NCBI GenBank assembly: GCA_025459125.1
Contig: JALORE010000004.1
Coordinates: 1-55,678 of the forward strand
Direction: 5' to 3'
Source of the DNA: Planctomycetota bacterium
GTDB taxonomy: Bacteria > Planctomycetota > Phycisphaerae > Sedimentisphaerales > Anaerobacaceae
Length of the DNA stretch: 55,678 nt
Part shown: piece after piece, positions 34,023 through 42,551 of the stretch
Layout of the letters: every line of letters starts with the position of its first letter
Numbering within the stretch: position 1 is the first letter of the stretch
Translations under genes and position numbers: made by a program
Notes under the pieces: model-generated
Told to the model about the DNA's origin: nothing
The model's database searches: none
What the model saw: the letters and a program-made list of their open reading frames with translations, nothing else

Positions 34023-34550
34023 ATGTCGCGAGTGGATGAGATCAAGGCAGCCATCGAATCCCTTGAAGGGAGGGAACATGCTGAGTTGAGACAGTGGTTC
34101 TGCGAACGCGACAAGCAGAGATCGGGCAAGATGGACTTCGCGCGCAGAGACGCGGAGACGCAGAGAATGACCGAAAACGAATTGGGGACGATCATTGTTG
34201 AGTCCGCTATCGCCGTCCACCGGGAACTCGGGCCGGGACTGTTGGAGACGGTTTACGAAGTTGCCTTGGCTTATGAATTGCGCGAGCGCAGCCTGCGGGT
34301 GGAGCGCCAAGTACCAGTCCGAATCAAGTTTAGGAAGATCGTGTTTGACGAAGGGTTCAGAGCTGACATCCTCGTCGAGGATAGGATCATCGTCGAGGTC
34401 AAGTCGGTGGAGAGAGCCACCGCGTCACACAGGAAACAGATCCAGACCCACGTACGCTTGGCCGAACTGAAGCTGGGGTATTTACTCAATTTCGGCGAGG
34501 CGATGATGAAAGATGGGATCACTCGTGCCGTCAACGGCCTCGAAGAATGA
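34023..34550 (+). CDS. GxxExxY-family protein fused to an antitoxin-like N-terminus
   Basis: A 175-residue frame in two parts. Residues 49-175 (from MTENELG) are a GxxExxY protein: VHRELGPGLLETVYEVALAYEL, FDEGFRADILVEDRIIVEVKSVE and LGYLLNFGE, a PD-(D/E)XK-like fold of unknown function. Residues 1-39 (MSRVDEIKAAIESLEGREHA...GKMDF) look like the start of small antitoxin-like proteins ending ERDW...SGKLDF. The junction ARRDAETQR is coded by the left inverted repeat of the cassette at 34141-34577. The GxxExxY part has its own ATG at 34167 and may be made alone. The fusion is probably an accident of insertion that truncated the host gene. Confidence 0.8.
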   Translation: MSRVDEIKAAIESLEGREHAELRQWFCERDKQRSGKMDFARRDAETQRMTENELGTIIVESAIAVHRELGPGLLETVYEVALAYELRERSLRVERQVPVRIKFRKIVFDEGFRADILVEDRIIVEVKSVERATASHRKQIQTHVRLAELKLGYLLNFGEAMMKDGITRAVNGLEE

Positions 34551-34577
34551 TTCTCTGCGTCTCCGCGTCTCTGCGCG
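34141..34577. mobile_element. GxxExxY cassette with perfect 28-bp terminal inverted repeats
   Basis: Bases 34141-34168 and 34550-34577 are perfect reverse complements over 28 nt (core GCAGAGACGCGGAGACGCAG on the left). The left repeat ends at the GxxExxY ATG (34167) and the right one begins at the last base of its TGA stop. The 437-bp unit is thus almost entirely gene plus ends and has no transposase. It has the form of a mobilised non-autonomous element; which enzyme moves it is unknown. Confidence 0.7.
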
Positions 34578-34616
34578 AGAACAAAAGGACCCAGTACCTT
34601 GTGGGGCGAGCAGACT

Positions 34617-35086
34617 ATGAGTGAGGGCAGGCACGAGGGACCTGGTCTACGGGTTCATCCGCCGGTGGTGTATCTCGCGGCGCTGTTGATCGGGGTCGGG
34701 GTCAATTACCTTTGGCCGATGGCGCCGGTACCGGAGCGGTGGGGGGGGATTGCCGGGATTGTTCTGATCGTTGTGGGTATCGCCATCATGCCGCCGGTGC
34801 TCGTGCGATTTCGCCGGGCCGGCACGCCGTTCAATGCGCACCTACCCACCTCGGCCCTGATCACCGATGGTCCTTATCGCTTCTCCCGCAACCCCGCTAC
34901 GTGGCCCTGACGCTCTGGTATCTCGGTCTCGGCCTGCTTCTTAACAATGCGTGGATTCTGCTACTGGTGCTGCCGCTCCTATTCCTGATGGACCGGTGGG
35001 TCATTCCACGCGAGGAACGCCATCTGGAGGTGAAATTCGGCGCGGAATACCTGTGCTACAAGGCCGCCGTCCGCCGCTGGCTGTAA
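34617..35086 (+). pseudogene. Isoprenylcysteine carboxyl methyltransferase-like protein, frameshifted
   Basis: The first frame (34617-34910) encodes PPVVYLAALLIGVGVNYLW and ALITDGPYRFSRNP, then meets a stop. The next frame continues the family at once with YVALTLWYLGLGLLL, PREERHLEVKFGAEYLCYKA and VRRWL*, ending at 35086. In intact members RNP is followed directly by a tyrosine-containing membrane helix, so a single base was lost near 34895-34905. The product would be a small membrane methyltransferase with about four helices. Either the gene is broken or the base is a sequencing error. The start has only a weak ribosome site. Confidence 0.75.
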
Positions 35087-35246
35087 CCCGGCGCTTCATT
35101 TCTGCTTTGGGCTCGGGCTCCGTGCCGTCTGACTCGGGGGGGGGTGGCGCAGGGGAAACCCCCAGGGACCGCGACAGTCTTCTTGCGGTGTCTCGGAGCC
35201 CTGGGTATCCTGCAGCGTCGATACGGTTCATTGCGAAAGGGGACTT

Positions 35247-36563
35247 GTGAATAGCCGTGTGACCAAAGAGGTCGGGAGCATTCGTTGGCAGGCGGTACTG
35301 TGCCTGATTACCAGTTCCCTGCTCGGCGAACCACGGACGGACGCCGCCGGAGCGGCGTCGGCGGGGCGGCTCCCTGACTATCGTTTCGAGGGGACGATCT
35401 CACGCGACGTGCTGGAGAACTATCTGGACCGATCCGTAACCATGGCGTATTTCCTGGTCACAGGCAAGACGGAAGGCAACCGGGAGTATCCGTACCGGGA
35501 GGACGATGTGCGTCTGATCCGGAACATCGGGGCCAAGTTCATCGGTCGGGCCATCTACCGCTGGAACGGCGAGGGCCGCCTGAACGATCCCAATTTCTGG
35601 AAGGACGCGCGAGCGTTGATCGAGCGGGTGCACGTCTTCGACCCGGACGTCATCTTCCAGGGCTGTCTCTTCGAGACAATCAGCAAAGAGGTGGAACGCG
35701 TAAAGGTCCCGTCCTGGGTCTTCAGAGATTTTGACCTGCCCGTGGAGGATCGGACGTTTTCCTACGATGCCATGCTCAACCGGAACGGCAAGCTGGTCAA
35801 CCACTGGGGCCGGGCCAGCGTGCCCGACGTCACGCAGCGGGAAACGCAGCTGTGGTTCTACTACCTGGCGGGCTCCTATCTCGACCTCGGCTGCGAGGCT
35901 TTGCACCTGGGGCAGGTGGGCTTGATCGGCATGGCCGACCGGGACCTGAAGGAATGGTCCCGCCTCGTGGCGCGAATCCGCACGTACGCCCGGACGCACG
36001 CCCGTCGCAAGTTGGTCCTGCTCGATGCTCACGTGCCCACGGGCGGCATGATCGTGGATGGCGTCAGCCTCTTGGATTTCAACTCGTTCCCGATGCGAAT
36101 CAAGGCCATTCCGGAGAAACCTCACGAAGCCGAGTTGCAGGTAGGTCGCCTGGACAGCCTCTATAAACGCAGCAAAGGCTGCCTCTCCCCGAACGGCTGG
36201 AGCTGCTCGAGTTTGCCGTATCTGGTCGAATTCGACAATTTCGGCCGCAGCCGCACGCCGAACGTGGCGGACGCCAAATCGATCTTCGTCTGGGGCTGGG
36301 ATGAGATCTCCTGGTTTTCCCTCCAATCCGAGGACCACCGGAACAAGTTCCTCGTCTACGCCTATCACTGGCTCAAAGAAACCGATCCGAACGGCCACCT
36401 GCAAATGCCGGTCAGCCGCATGATCACCTGCCCGAACGAAACCCAGGGCAGCTACCGCGCCAACACCAAGGGTCCCGATTGCCCCGTAGGCTATTCCCAG
36501 GAGGATACGATCAAGAAGATATGGGATGGTGCCGTCGGGCGAGCAGGAGACCAAACCTTCTAA
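35247..36563 (+). CDS. Secreted protein of unknown function, probable TIM barrel
   Basis: A 438-residue protein with a short signal peptide (hydrophobic AVLCLITSSLL, cleavage about residue 35). The rest recalls an uncharacterised family seen beside glycoside hydrolases: DVLENYLDRSVTMAYFL, NIGAKFIGRAIYRW, DPDVIFQGCLFETI, VPSWVFRDFDLP, LGQVGLIGMADRD, LVLLDAHVPTGGMIVDG and FVWGWDEISWF. Strand-loop spacing and the conserved acidic and tryptophan residues fit a sugar-active TIM barrel, but I cannot name catalytic residues. The start is GTG, with AAAGGGG upstream. It lies downstream of the GH172/GH140-like pair on the same strand but is separated from them by the GxxExxY cassette and a broken gene. 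Confidence 0.8.
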   Translation: MNSRVTKEVGSIRWQAVLCLITSSLLGEPRTDAAGAASAGRLPDYRFEGTISRDVLENYLDRSVTMAYFLVTGKTEGNREYPYREDDVRLIRNIGAKFIGRAIYRWNGEGRLNDPNFWKDARALIERVHVFDPDVIFQGCLFETISKEVERVKVPSWVFRDFDLPVEDRTFSYDAMLNRNGKLVNHWGRASVPDVTQRETQLWFYYLAGSYLDLGCEALHLGQVGLIGMADRDLKEWSRLVARIRTYARTHARRKLVLLDAHVPTGGMIVDGVSLLDFNSFPMRIKAIPEKPHEAELQVGRLDSLYKRSKGCLSPNGWSCSSLPYLVEFDNFGRSRTPNVADAKSIFVWGWDEISWFSLQSEDHRNKFLVYAYHWLKETDPNGHLQMPVSRMITCPNETQGSYRANTKGPDCPVGYSQEDTIKKIWDGAVGRAGDQTF

Positions 36564-36589
36564 CGTACGCGAGACGTGGTCACAGTAGG

Positions 36590-36616
36590 CGCGAGGAACC
36601 CGATTCTCGCGTGATT
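36590..36616 (+). terminator. Weak terminator-like hairpin after the unknown secreted gene
   Basis: CGCGAG (36590-36595) and CTCGCG (36606-36611) form a 6-bp stem, followed by TGATTTT. The stem is short and the T-run weak, but the place, 26 nt after a stop and before a new transcription unit, fits. Confidence 0.35.
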
Positions 36617-36781
36617 TTCTGTCGCAAAACATCTCCAGGATGCACTACATAGCGAGAACAGCGATCCTGGGAAGGGGTCCCATGTGCACAGCCGCCCTCG
36701 GCTGTGGGGGGGGAAGGCTCGACCACCCCTGAGGGCGGGAGTGCCACAGGATTGGGGCCCGGTTCGATGAAGGTGCCTCTG

Positions 36782-37318
36782 ATGGAAAACGACAAATACT
36801 ACGTCGAGCGGTGCCTGGACGGGCATCCGGATGACTTCCGCCACCTGGTGCGGCGGTATCAGCCGGTGTTGTTGGCCCATCTGGCCGGCAGATTGGGCAA
36901 CCGCGACCGGGCCGAAGAGGCCGCCCAGGAAGCCTTGGTGCGGGCTTACTTTGGCATGGACAAGCTCAAGAAGCCCGAATACTTTCTGGCTTGGCTGCTG
37001 GGCATCGCCGACCTCGTCGCGAAGGAGCAGCGGCGCAAAGAGTCGATCCGCCGCCAGCGCGAATCCGCCCGCGCGACCGCCGAAGAGGCACCGGAGCCGG
37101 AACTCTCCCAGGATTTCTCGCTCGAAGCGGCGGTGGCAACCCTGCCCGAGGTATATCGAACGGTGATCCTGCTGCGCTACTATGGCGGATTATCGTGCAG
37201 CGGGATCGCCGGGCAGCTCGATATGCCTCTGGGCACGGTTACCAAGACGCTTTCGCGGGCCTATGCCTTGCTGCGGGACTCCCTGCAAAGGCAGACAGTA
37301 AGTGAGGTGCAGCAATGA
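36782..37318 (+). CDS. ECF-type RNA polymerase sigma factor
   Basis: A 178-residue sigma-70-family protein. Region 2 spans about 5-75 (DFRHLVRRYQPVLLAHLAGRLGNRDRAEEAAQEALVRAY, in successive blocks), and region 4 about 115-170 (LPEVYRTVILLRYYGGLS, IAGQLDMPLGTVTKTLSRAYALL). It lacks regions 1 and 3, as ECF factors do. The start MENDKYY was chosen over an ATG five codons earlier because AAGGTG lies 7 nt before it. Its stop overlaps the ATG of the next gene (ATGA), a zinc-finger anti-sigma-like protein that presumably holds it inactive until a signal arrives. Confidence 0.9.
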   Translation: MENDKYYVERCLDGHPDDFRHLVRRYQPVLLAHLAGRLGNRDRAEEAAQEALVRAYFGMDKLKKPEYFLAWLLGIADLVAKEQRRKESIRRQRESARATAEEAPEPELSQDFSLEAAVATLPEVYRTVILLRYYGGLSCSGIAGQLDMPLGTVTKTLSRAYALLRDSLQRQTVSEVQQ

Positions 37319-38799
37319 ACTGTGCAGCATGCCGGGAACGGTTGGTGGCGTACCTCGAAGGGTTGCTGGAGGATGCTCAGCAGCGAGCCGTCGCGGGGCA
37401 CGTGAAGGAATGTGAGATCTGCCGGGCCGAGTTCCAGGGGCTGCAGACCCTGCAACAACGTCTGGTCGGCGGCGGGCGGGCGCTGGCGGACAGCGACCTG
37501 GAAGACCAAGTGATGAACCGGATCATTCGCGAACAGAACGCCAGGCTCAAGTCGGCCGCCCAGGCCGGGGCGGGCCCGCGCCAAAGGAGACTGATTATGA
37601 AAAGTTCAATCATGAAGATCGCAATCGCGGCGGTTGTCGTGCTGGCGGTGGCCGGGGGGCTCTCCCTCTGGACCGGCACCAAGTCAGGGGTGGTTCTGGC
37701 GGATGTTCTCTCCAAGGTCGAGCAGGTCCAGGCCTTCATGTACCAGATGAGCATGCACGTGAAGGGTGAGATGCCGGGCACAGGAACGGTGGACACCACC
37801 GTGGAGGCCTCCGCCTTGGTCGCGGGCGAGTATGGCATGCGCATGGACATGACCTCCACCACCGTGGCCCCCTTGGCTCAGACCGTGACCCAGCAGATGT
37901 ATATGCTACCGCAGCAGAACACGATTCTCGTGATGATGCCGGGTTTCAAGCAATACATGCGGATGCAGGCGGATGAGAAGATGTTCGAGCAGCAGCGGCA
38001 GCAGCACAACGATCCACGTCTGATGCTCAAGAAGATCCTGGAATGCCAGTACACCGACCTGGGCAAGACCACCCGGGACGGGATCGAGGTCCAGGGATTC
38101 CAAACCACCGATCCGGCGTACGGCGGCGGCATCGGCGCCGTCGATATCACGGTCTGGGTGGAGCGCAAGACCGAGCTGCCCGTCCGCGTGGATATGAAGT
38201 TCCGGATGAATGAGCAGATGGCGATGGAAGGCACCATGCACGACTTCCAGTGGGATGTCCCGGTCAGCGCGGCCGAGTTCAGCCCCGTCATTCCGGCGGA
38301 CTACACGGCGGCAGCCACCGACGGCATGAAGGTGCCGCCCATGACGGAAGAGACCGCCCTGGCGGGTCTGAAGCTGTGCCTGGAGCTGAACGACAAGTAC
38401 CCGGACGACCTGAACCTCATGACCCTGATCCAAATGGCTTCCAAGTCGTTCCAGGGCGATCTCGCTCCGGACGCCGCGAAAGCCGGCCCGCCGGACGGTA
38501 CGGCGGTGCCTTCGGAAGATGCCAAGCAGAAGCTCATGGCCCAGGTTCAGGACGGCGTCAAGAAGGCCATGGACAAGATGATGCCCATCCAGGGACTGGG
38601 CGGGTTCTACATGACCCTCGTGCAGGAGAAGAAGGAGCCGGTCTATTACGGCAAGGTCGCGACGCCGGGCGACGTGGCCCAGGTCCTGCTGCGGTGGAAG
38701 ACCGGCCCGAACGAGTACCGCGTGATCTTCGCGGACCTGCACGCCGCGACGGTGGATGGCGACACCTTGGCCAAGCTGGAGGCAGCCATGCCCAAGTAG
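37315..38799 (+). CDS. Anti-sigma-like protein: zinc finger, one membrane helix, large outer domain
   Basis: A 494-residue partner of the sigma factor. Residues 1-45 form a zf-HC2 zinc finger (CAACRERLVAYLEG; H-x3-C-x2-C in GHVKECEICRAEF), the usual sigma-binding part. One membrane helix follows at about 100-118 (MKIAIAAVVVLAVAGGLSL). The remaining 370 residues lie outside the membrane; they resemble the LolA/outer-membrane-lipoprotein-carrier-like fold in parts (YGMRMDMTSTTVAPL, TVWVERKTELPVRVDMKF), then a helical tail. The ATG overlaps the sigma stop by 4 nt. The outer domain may sense a lipid or envelope signal (inference). Many methionine and glutamine residues are present. Confidence 0.83.
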   Translation: MNCAACRERLVAYLEGLLEDAQQRAVAGHVKECEICRAEFQGLQTLQQRLVGGGRALADSDLEDQVMNRIIREQNARLKSAAQAGAGPRQRRLIMKSSIMKIAIAAVVVLAVAGGLSLWTGTKSGVVLADVLSKVEQVQAFMYQMSMHVKGEMPGTGTVDTTVEASALVAGEYGMRMDMTSTTVAPLAQTVTQQMYMLPQQNTILVMMPGFKQYMRMQADEKMFEQQRQQHNDPRLMLKKILECQYTDLGKTTRDGIEVQGFQTTDPAYGGGIGAVDITVWVERKTELPVRVDMKFRMNEQMAMEGTMHDFQWDVPVSAAEFSPVIPADYTAAATDGMKVPPMTEETALAGLKLCLELNDKYPDDLNLMTLIQMASKSFQGDLAPDAAKAGPPDGTAVPSEDAKQKLMAQVQDGVKKAMDKMMPIQGLGGFYMTLVQEKKEPVYYGKVATPGDVAQVLLRWKTGPNEYRVIFADLHAATVDGDTLAKLEAAMPK

Positions 38800-38826
38800 A
38801 ACCGGGGTTTCGCAGAGAATCAGGCC

Positions 38827-38866
38827 AGGCCGGGACCAGAGCGGATGGAGCCCGGCCTTGCCTTTT
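38827..38866 (+). terminator. Probable rho-independent terminator after the anti-sigma gene
   Basis: AGGCCGGG (38827-38834) pairs with CCCGGCCT (38851-38858) around a 16-nt loop, followed by TGCCTTTT. A TATAAT at 38869-38874, directly after it, may be the -10 box for the adaptor gene. Confidence 0.55.
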
Positions 38867-38991
38867 GGTATAATGCCTCCTGCGCGGGTGTGGAGCAGAT
38901 GCTGTGCACACCTTCTCCGCGACGGGCGGAGGCTCTCGATGGTCAATAGAAACAGGGTGGATGGCACACCCGGTACGATGGGAGATTGAGC

Positions 38992-40908
38992 ATGACTGGC
39001 GGTAACGGGCGGACCCATGGGGCCGGACGGCGTCTGAAGCTCTTCGGCGGTCTCGCGATCGTGGTGGCGATCGGTCTGGGCGTCATCTGGCTGACGGTGG
39101 TCCGCGGCAGTGACAAGCCGGGACAGGAGGTGCCGACGTTCACGGCCAAGCGCGGGCCGTTGACGATCAGCGTCGTTGAGTCGGGCACGATCAAGGCCCG
39201 GGACCAGAACATCATCAAGAACGAGGTCGAGGGCCGCACGTCGATTATCACGCTCGTGCCGGAGGGCACGCGGGTCCATAAAGGAGACGTCCTGGTCGTC
39301 CTGGATGCCAGCACGCTGCAGGACGGCAAGATCGACCAGGAGATTCGCGTCAAAAATGCCGAGGCGGCGTTCATCAATGCCCGGGAGAATCTGGCCATCG
39401 TCACCAGCAAGACGGACAGCGACGTCAACGAGGCGGCGCTGGCGGTGGAATTCGCCCGCCAGGATCTGCGCAAGTACGAAGAGGGCCAGTACCCCAAAGA
39501 CGTCAATGAAATGCAGATGCGGATCACGCTGGCCCAAGAGGAACTGGAGCGGGCCGAGCACACGCTGACCTGGTCGAATCGGCTCTATGAGGAGAAATAC
39601 GTCTCCGAGACGGAGAGAATGGCCGATGAGCTCACCGTCAAGCGCAAGAAGCTGGAGGTGGATCTTGCCAACTCCAACCTCGCGATGCTGCAGGATTTCA
39701 CCTACCCGCGCCAGATCCGCCAGTACCAGAGCGACGTCCAACAGGCGCTCTCGGCCCTGGATCGCGCCACACGCAAGGCCGAAGCTGACAAGCTGCAGGC
39801 CCAGGCCGACCTGGCCGCCAAGGAGGCCGAGTACACCCGTCAACAGGCCAAGCTGCAGAAGACCGAGGATCAACTCAACAAGACGAGGATCCTGGCGCCC
39901 AGTGATGGCTTGGTGATCTACGCCACCAGTGCCAAGGGCGGCCTGGCGGGTATGCTGAAGGAGCCCCTGGTGGAGGGTCAGCAGGTCTTTGAGCGCCAGG
40001 AGTTGATCTACCTGCCCGCCGACGACTCCGCCATGGCGGAAGTCAGCATTCACGAGGCGAGCCTGGCTAAAGTGCGGGTAGGACAGCCGGCGATCGTCAC
40101 GGTCGAGACGCTGCCCGGCAAACGCTTCCTCGGGACAGTGGGCCTGGTCGCGCCGCTGCCCGACGCCGCGGGCATGTTCCTCAATCCCGATCTGAAGGTC
40201 TTCAAGACCCAGGTCCACCTGGATACGGATGATCCGGCGCTACGCTCCGGAATGACGTGCCGGGTGGAGATCGTCGTGGAGCAGTACGACGATGCGGTCT
40301 ATGTGCCGGTCCAGGCCGTGACGCGCGTCGGGGGCGACGCGCTGGTTTACGTGCAGCAGGGCAAGTCACTCGAGCCGCGCAAGGTCGAGATCGGCTTGGA
40401 CAACAACCGCATGATCCGAATCGTCAACGGGCTGCCGGAAGGAGAGATCGTGGTGCTCGATCCACCGCTGAAGGCTTCTTCCGCCGAGAGCGCCCCGTCC
40501 GCCGGCGCCGAGCCGAACGCCGCCGGCGAGAAGCGTGACAACTTCGACCAACAGGTGCGCAGTCGCCTGAATGCCTCGCAGAAGGCCGGCGGCGTCAAAG
40601 CCAAAGGCCCGGGCGACGGCGCTGCGGGGAAGATGGCTTCGCCTCCCCCGGCCGGGCCGATGCCGAACCCCCAGATGCCAGGTGCTCCCGGTGCCCTCCA
40701 GGGCACGCCACCCCCGGGTGCCCCGATGCCTCCGAATATGCAGAACCTCTCTCCCGAGCAACAGAAACGGATGCAGGAAGGGATGCAGAAGGCCATGGAG
40801 GTGATGAAGAACCTCTCCGAAGAGGAGAAGGAGAAGCTCAAGAACATGTCCCCGGAAGAGAGAATGCAGTTCTTCCAGGAGAAGATGGGAGGGGGCCGGC
40901 AGAAATGA
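38992..40908 (+). CDS. HlyD/MacA-type periplasmic adaptor protein
   Basis: A 638-residue membrane-fusion protein. One N-terminal membrane helix (about 17-37) is followed by a barrel-sandwich half (TISVVESGTIKARDQNII, VLVVLDASTL), a long coiled coil (about 110-310, rich in Glu, Lys, Ala and Gln), the second half (ILAPSDGLVIYATSAKGG), a beta-barrel and membrane-proximal domain (AEVSIHEASLAKVRVGQPAIV, YVPVQAVTRVGGDALVYV), and an unusual 130-residue Pro/Met/Gln-rich tail ending EERMQFFQEKMGGG. The start is the ATG after GGGAGA. The MacB-like permease gene follows 55 nt later. The tail is not part of the standard fold and may be disordered. Confidence 0.9.
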   Translation: MTGGNGRTHGAGRRLKLFGGLAIVVAIGLGVIWLTVVRGSDKPGQEVPTFTAKRGPLTISVVESGTIKARDQNIIKNEVEGRTSIITLVPEGTRVHKGDVLVVLDASTLQDGKIDQEIRVKNAEAAFINARENLAIVTSKTDSDVNEAALAVEFARQDLRKYEEGQYPKDVNEMQMRITLAQEELERAEHTLTWSNRLYEEKYVSETERMADELTVKRKKLEVDLANSNLAMLQDFTYPRQIRQYQSDVQQALSALDRATRKAEADKLQAQADLAAKEAEYTRQQAKLQKTEDQLNKTRILAPSDGLVIYATSAKGGLAGMLKEPLVEGQQVFERQELIYLPADDSAMAEVSIHEASLAKVRVGQPAIVTVETLPGKRFLGTVGLVAPLPDAAGMFLNPDLKVFKTQVHLDTDDPALRSGMTCRVEIVVEQYDDAVYVPVQAVTRVGGDALVYVQQGKSLEPRKVEIGLDNNRMIRIVNGLPEGEIVVLDPPLKASSAESAPSAGAEPNAAGEKRDNFDQQVRSRLNASQKAGGVKAKGPGDGAAGKMASPPPAGPMPNPQMPGAPGALQGTPPPGAPMPPNMQNLSPEQQKRMQEGMQKAMEVMKNLSEEEKEKLKNMSPEERMQFFQEKMGGGRQK

Positions 40909-40963
40909 ATACGCCGGACCGTGTATACCTTGTCTGCCCTCGAGTTGTCCTGAGGTGCGACCG

Positions 40964-42244
40964 ATGATCTGGCGCGGGGCCAAGATGGTCAGGAACATCC
41001 GCTCGGGGTTGGAGAACCTCCTGCTGCACAAGCTCCGGTCGTTTCTGACGATGCTGGGCGTCGTATTCGGCGTCGGCAGCGTGGTGGCCATGCTCTCGGT
41101 GGGAGAAGGCGCCGGGCGGGAGGCCCTGGAGCAGATCCACAAGCTCGGCAGCAACAACATCCTCGTCTCGTCCGTCAAACCGACCGAGGACCAGTCCGCC
41201 AGCGTGAATCGCTCTCTGGTGAGCATGAGCGTGTACGGCTTGACGTACGAGGATCACCTGCGCATGGCCGAGTGCCTGGAGCACGTGCGGCGGACCGCCC
41301 CGGTCAAGGTGATGCGGCAGCAGGGCCGGCTCGGCGAGCGGACCCTGGAGGTCCGCGTGGTGGGGACCACGCCCGAATGGTTCGAGCTGGTCGACCGGGA
41401 GGTCCTGGCCGGGCGGACCCTGTTGTCCGCCAACCCGGCCAACCCCGCTCCTGCGGCCGTTCTCACCGAGTTTGGCGCCCGCAAGCTGCTGGCCACCAAG
41501 CACAGCATCGGCGAATGGGTGCGCATCGGCGGCAACTACTTCGAGATCGTCGGCATTATCCGGAGCGAGGGCGGCAAGGCCGGCGATATCCAGTTGCCGG
41601 ATGAGGAAGTGGACGTCTACATCCCGCTGCCCGTGGCCCGACAGTACTTCGGGGACGTGAACACGCGGTCCATCTCCGCCGGGCGTTCTCTGGAACGGAT
41701 CGAGCTGCACCAGGCCATCGTCCAGGTCGATGGGATCGAGTACGTGGAAGCGACCGCCAAGGCCATCGAGCGGATGCTCAGCCATTACCACAAGAAGAAG
41801 GACTACGCCGTCAGTGTGCCGCTGACCCTGCTGCGCCAGGCGGAGGCCGCCAAACGCCGTTCGAGCATCGTTCTGGGCTCCATTGCCGCCATCAGCCTGC
41901 TGGTCGGCGGCATCGGCATCATGAACATCATGCTGGCGTCCGTCACCGAGCGGACCCGCGAGATCGGTATTCGCCGGGCCATCGGGGCCAAACGCCGGCA
42001 GATCGTCTCTCAGTTTCTGGTCGAGACGGTCGTACTCTCCACGACCGGCGGACTCGTCGGCCTGGGGATCGGCGTGCTGATCCCGGCGCTGATTACGCAC
42101 TTCTCCGGCATGACCACGATCCTCACGTGGAAGGGGATCCTCCTGCCCTTGCTCATCAGCATGACCATCGGCATCCTGTTCGGACTGTACCCCGCCCTGC
42201 ACGCCGCCCGGGTGGACCCGATTGTGGCTTTGCGCCACGAGTAA
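40964..42244 (+). CDS. MacB/FtsX-like ABC transporter permease
   Basis: A 426-residue permease. An N-terminal helix (LRSFLTMLGVVFGVGSVVAML) is followed by a periplasmic domain of about 240 residues (VRVVGTTPEWFELVDREVLAG, YFEIVGIIRSEGG), then three C-terminal helices with the coupling loop SVTERTREIGIRRAIGAKRRQI and the end [12 protein letters not shown]. The MacB pattern of four helices fits. It works with the adaptor upstream to export a substrate or move lipoprotein cargo, but the window shows no ATPase subunit beside it. The ATG has GAGGTG upstream. Its last 142 nt have a decayed copy at 49543-49684. Confidence 0.9.
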   Translation: MIWRGAKMVRNIRSGLENLLLHKLRSFLTMLGVVFGVGSVVAMLSVGEGAGREALEQIHKLGSNNILVSSVKPTEDQSASVNRSLVSMSVYGLTYEDHLRMAECLEHVRRTAPVKVMRQQGRLGERTLEVRVVGTTPEWFELVDREVLAGRTLLSANPANPAPAAVLTEFGARKLLATKHSIGEWVRIGGNYFEIVGIIRSEGGKAGDIQLPDEEVDVYIPLPVARQYFGDVNTRSISAGRSLERIELHQAIVQVDGIEYVEATAKAIERMLSHYHKKKDYAVSVPLTLLRQAEAAKRRSSIVLGSIAAISLLVGGIGIMNIMLASVTERTREIGIRRAIGAKRRQIVSQFLVETVVLSTTGGLVGLGIGVLIPALITHFSGMTTILTWKGILLPLLISMTIGILFGLYPALHAARVDPIVALRHE

Positions 42245-42551
42245 TCGCGCTCGGAGTGCCGCGTTCACGCGGGTTTGCATTGTACGGTGTTCTACGTCTA
42301 CACGGTGGGGACTGGGTGGGGCCGCCAAACGCCAAGGATCGCGTTGGGGGCCCCGTGCCATGCGTCCGTCCGCGTAAGCATGTCCTGGCCATCCTGGGGA
42401 GTATCTCTGGGCGAGCGTAGACATGGCACCCTGCAAAAAAGGACGGTTTCTTTTGAACATCTGGAGGGTCGGCAACGGCTTGGATGTAGTAGTGAATGCC
42501 GGCCGGGTGACGCTTCTTGGCCCTTGAGGTGCCCATCCTGCGGAACACGAC
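42245..42551. other. Gap with repeats, partly duplicated at 49685-49738
   Basis: No gene is recognisable in this 307-nt stretch. At 42253-42273 it has a GGAGTGCCGCGTTCACGCGG element, matched (2 changes in 21) at 54522-54542. The bases about 42434-42482 (GACGGTTTCTTTTGAACATC region) resemble 49692-49738, extending the similarity that begins in the permease gene. The end supplies the start region of the next sigma factor, with no strong ribosome site. Confidence 0.5.
42253..42273. repeat. CCGCGTTCACGCGG element, copy 1
   Basis: A 21-nt string containing a CCGCGT/ACGCGG inverted pair, located 8 nt after the permease stop. The second copy is at 54522-54542. Confidence 0.55.
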
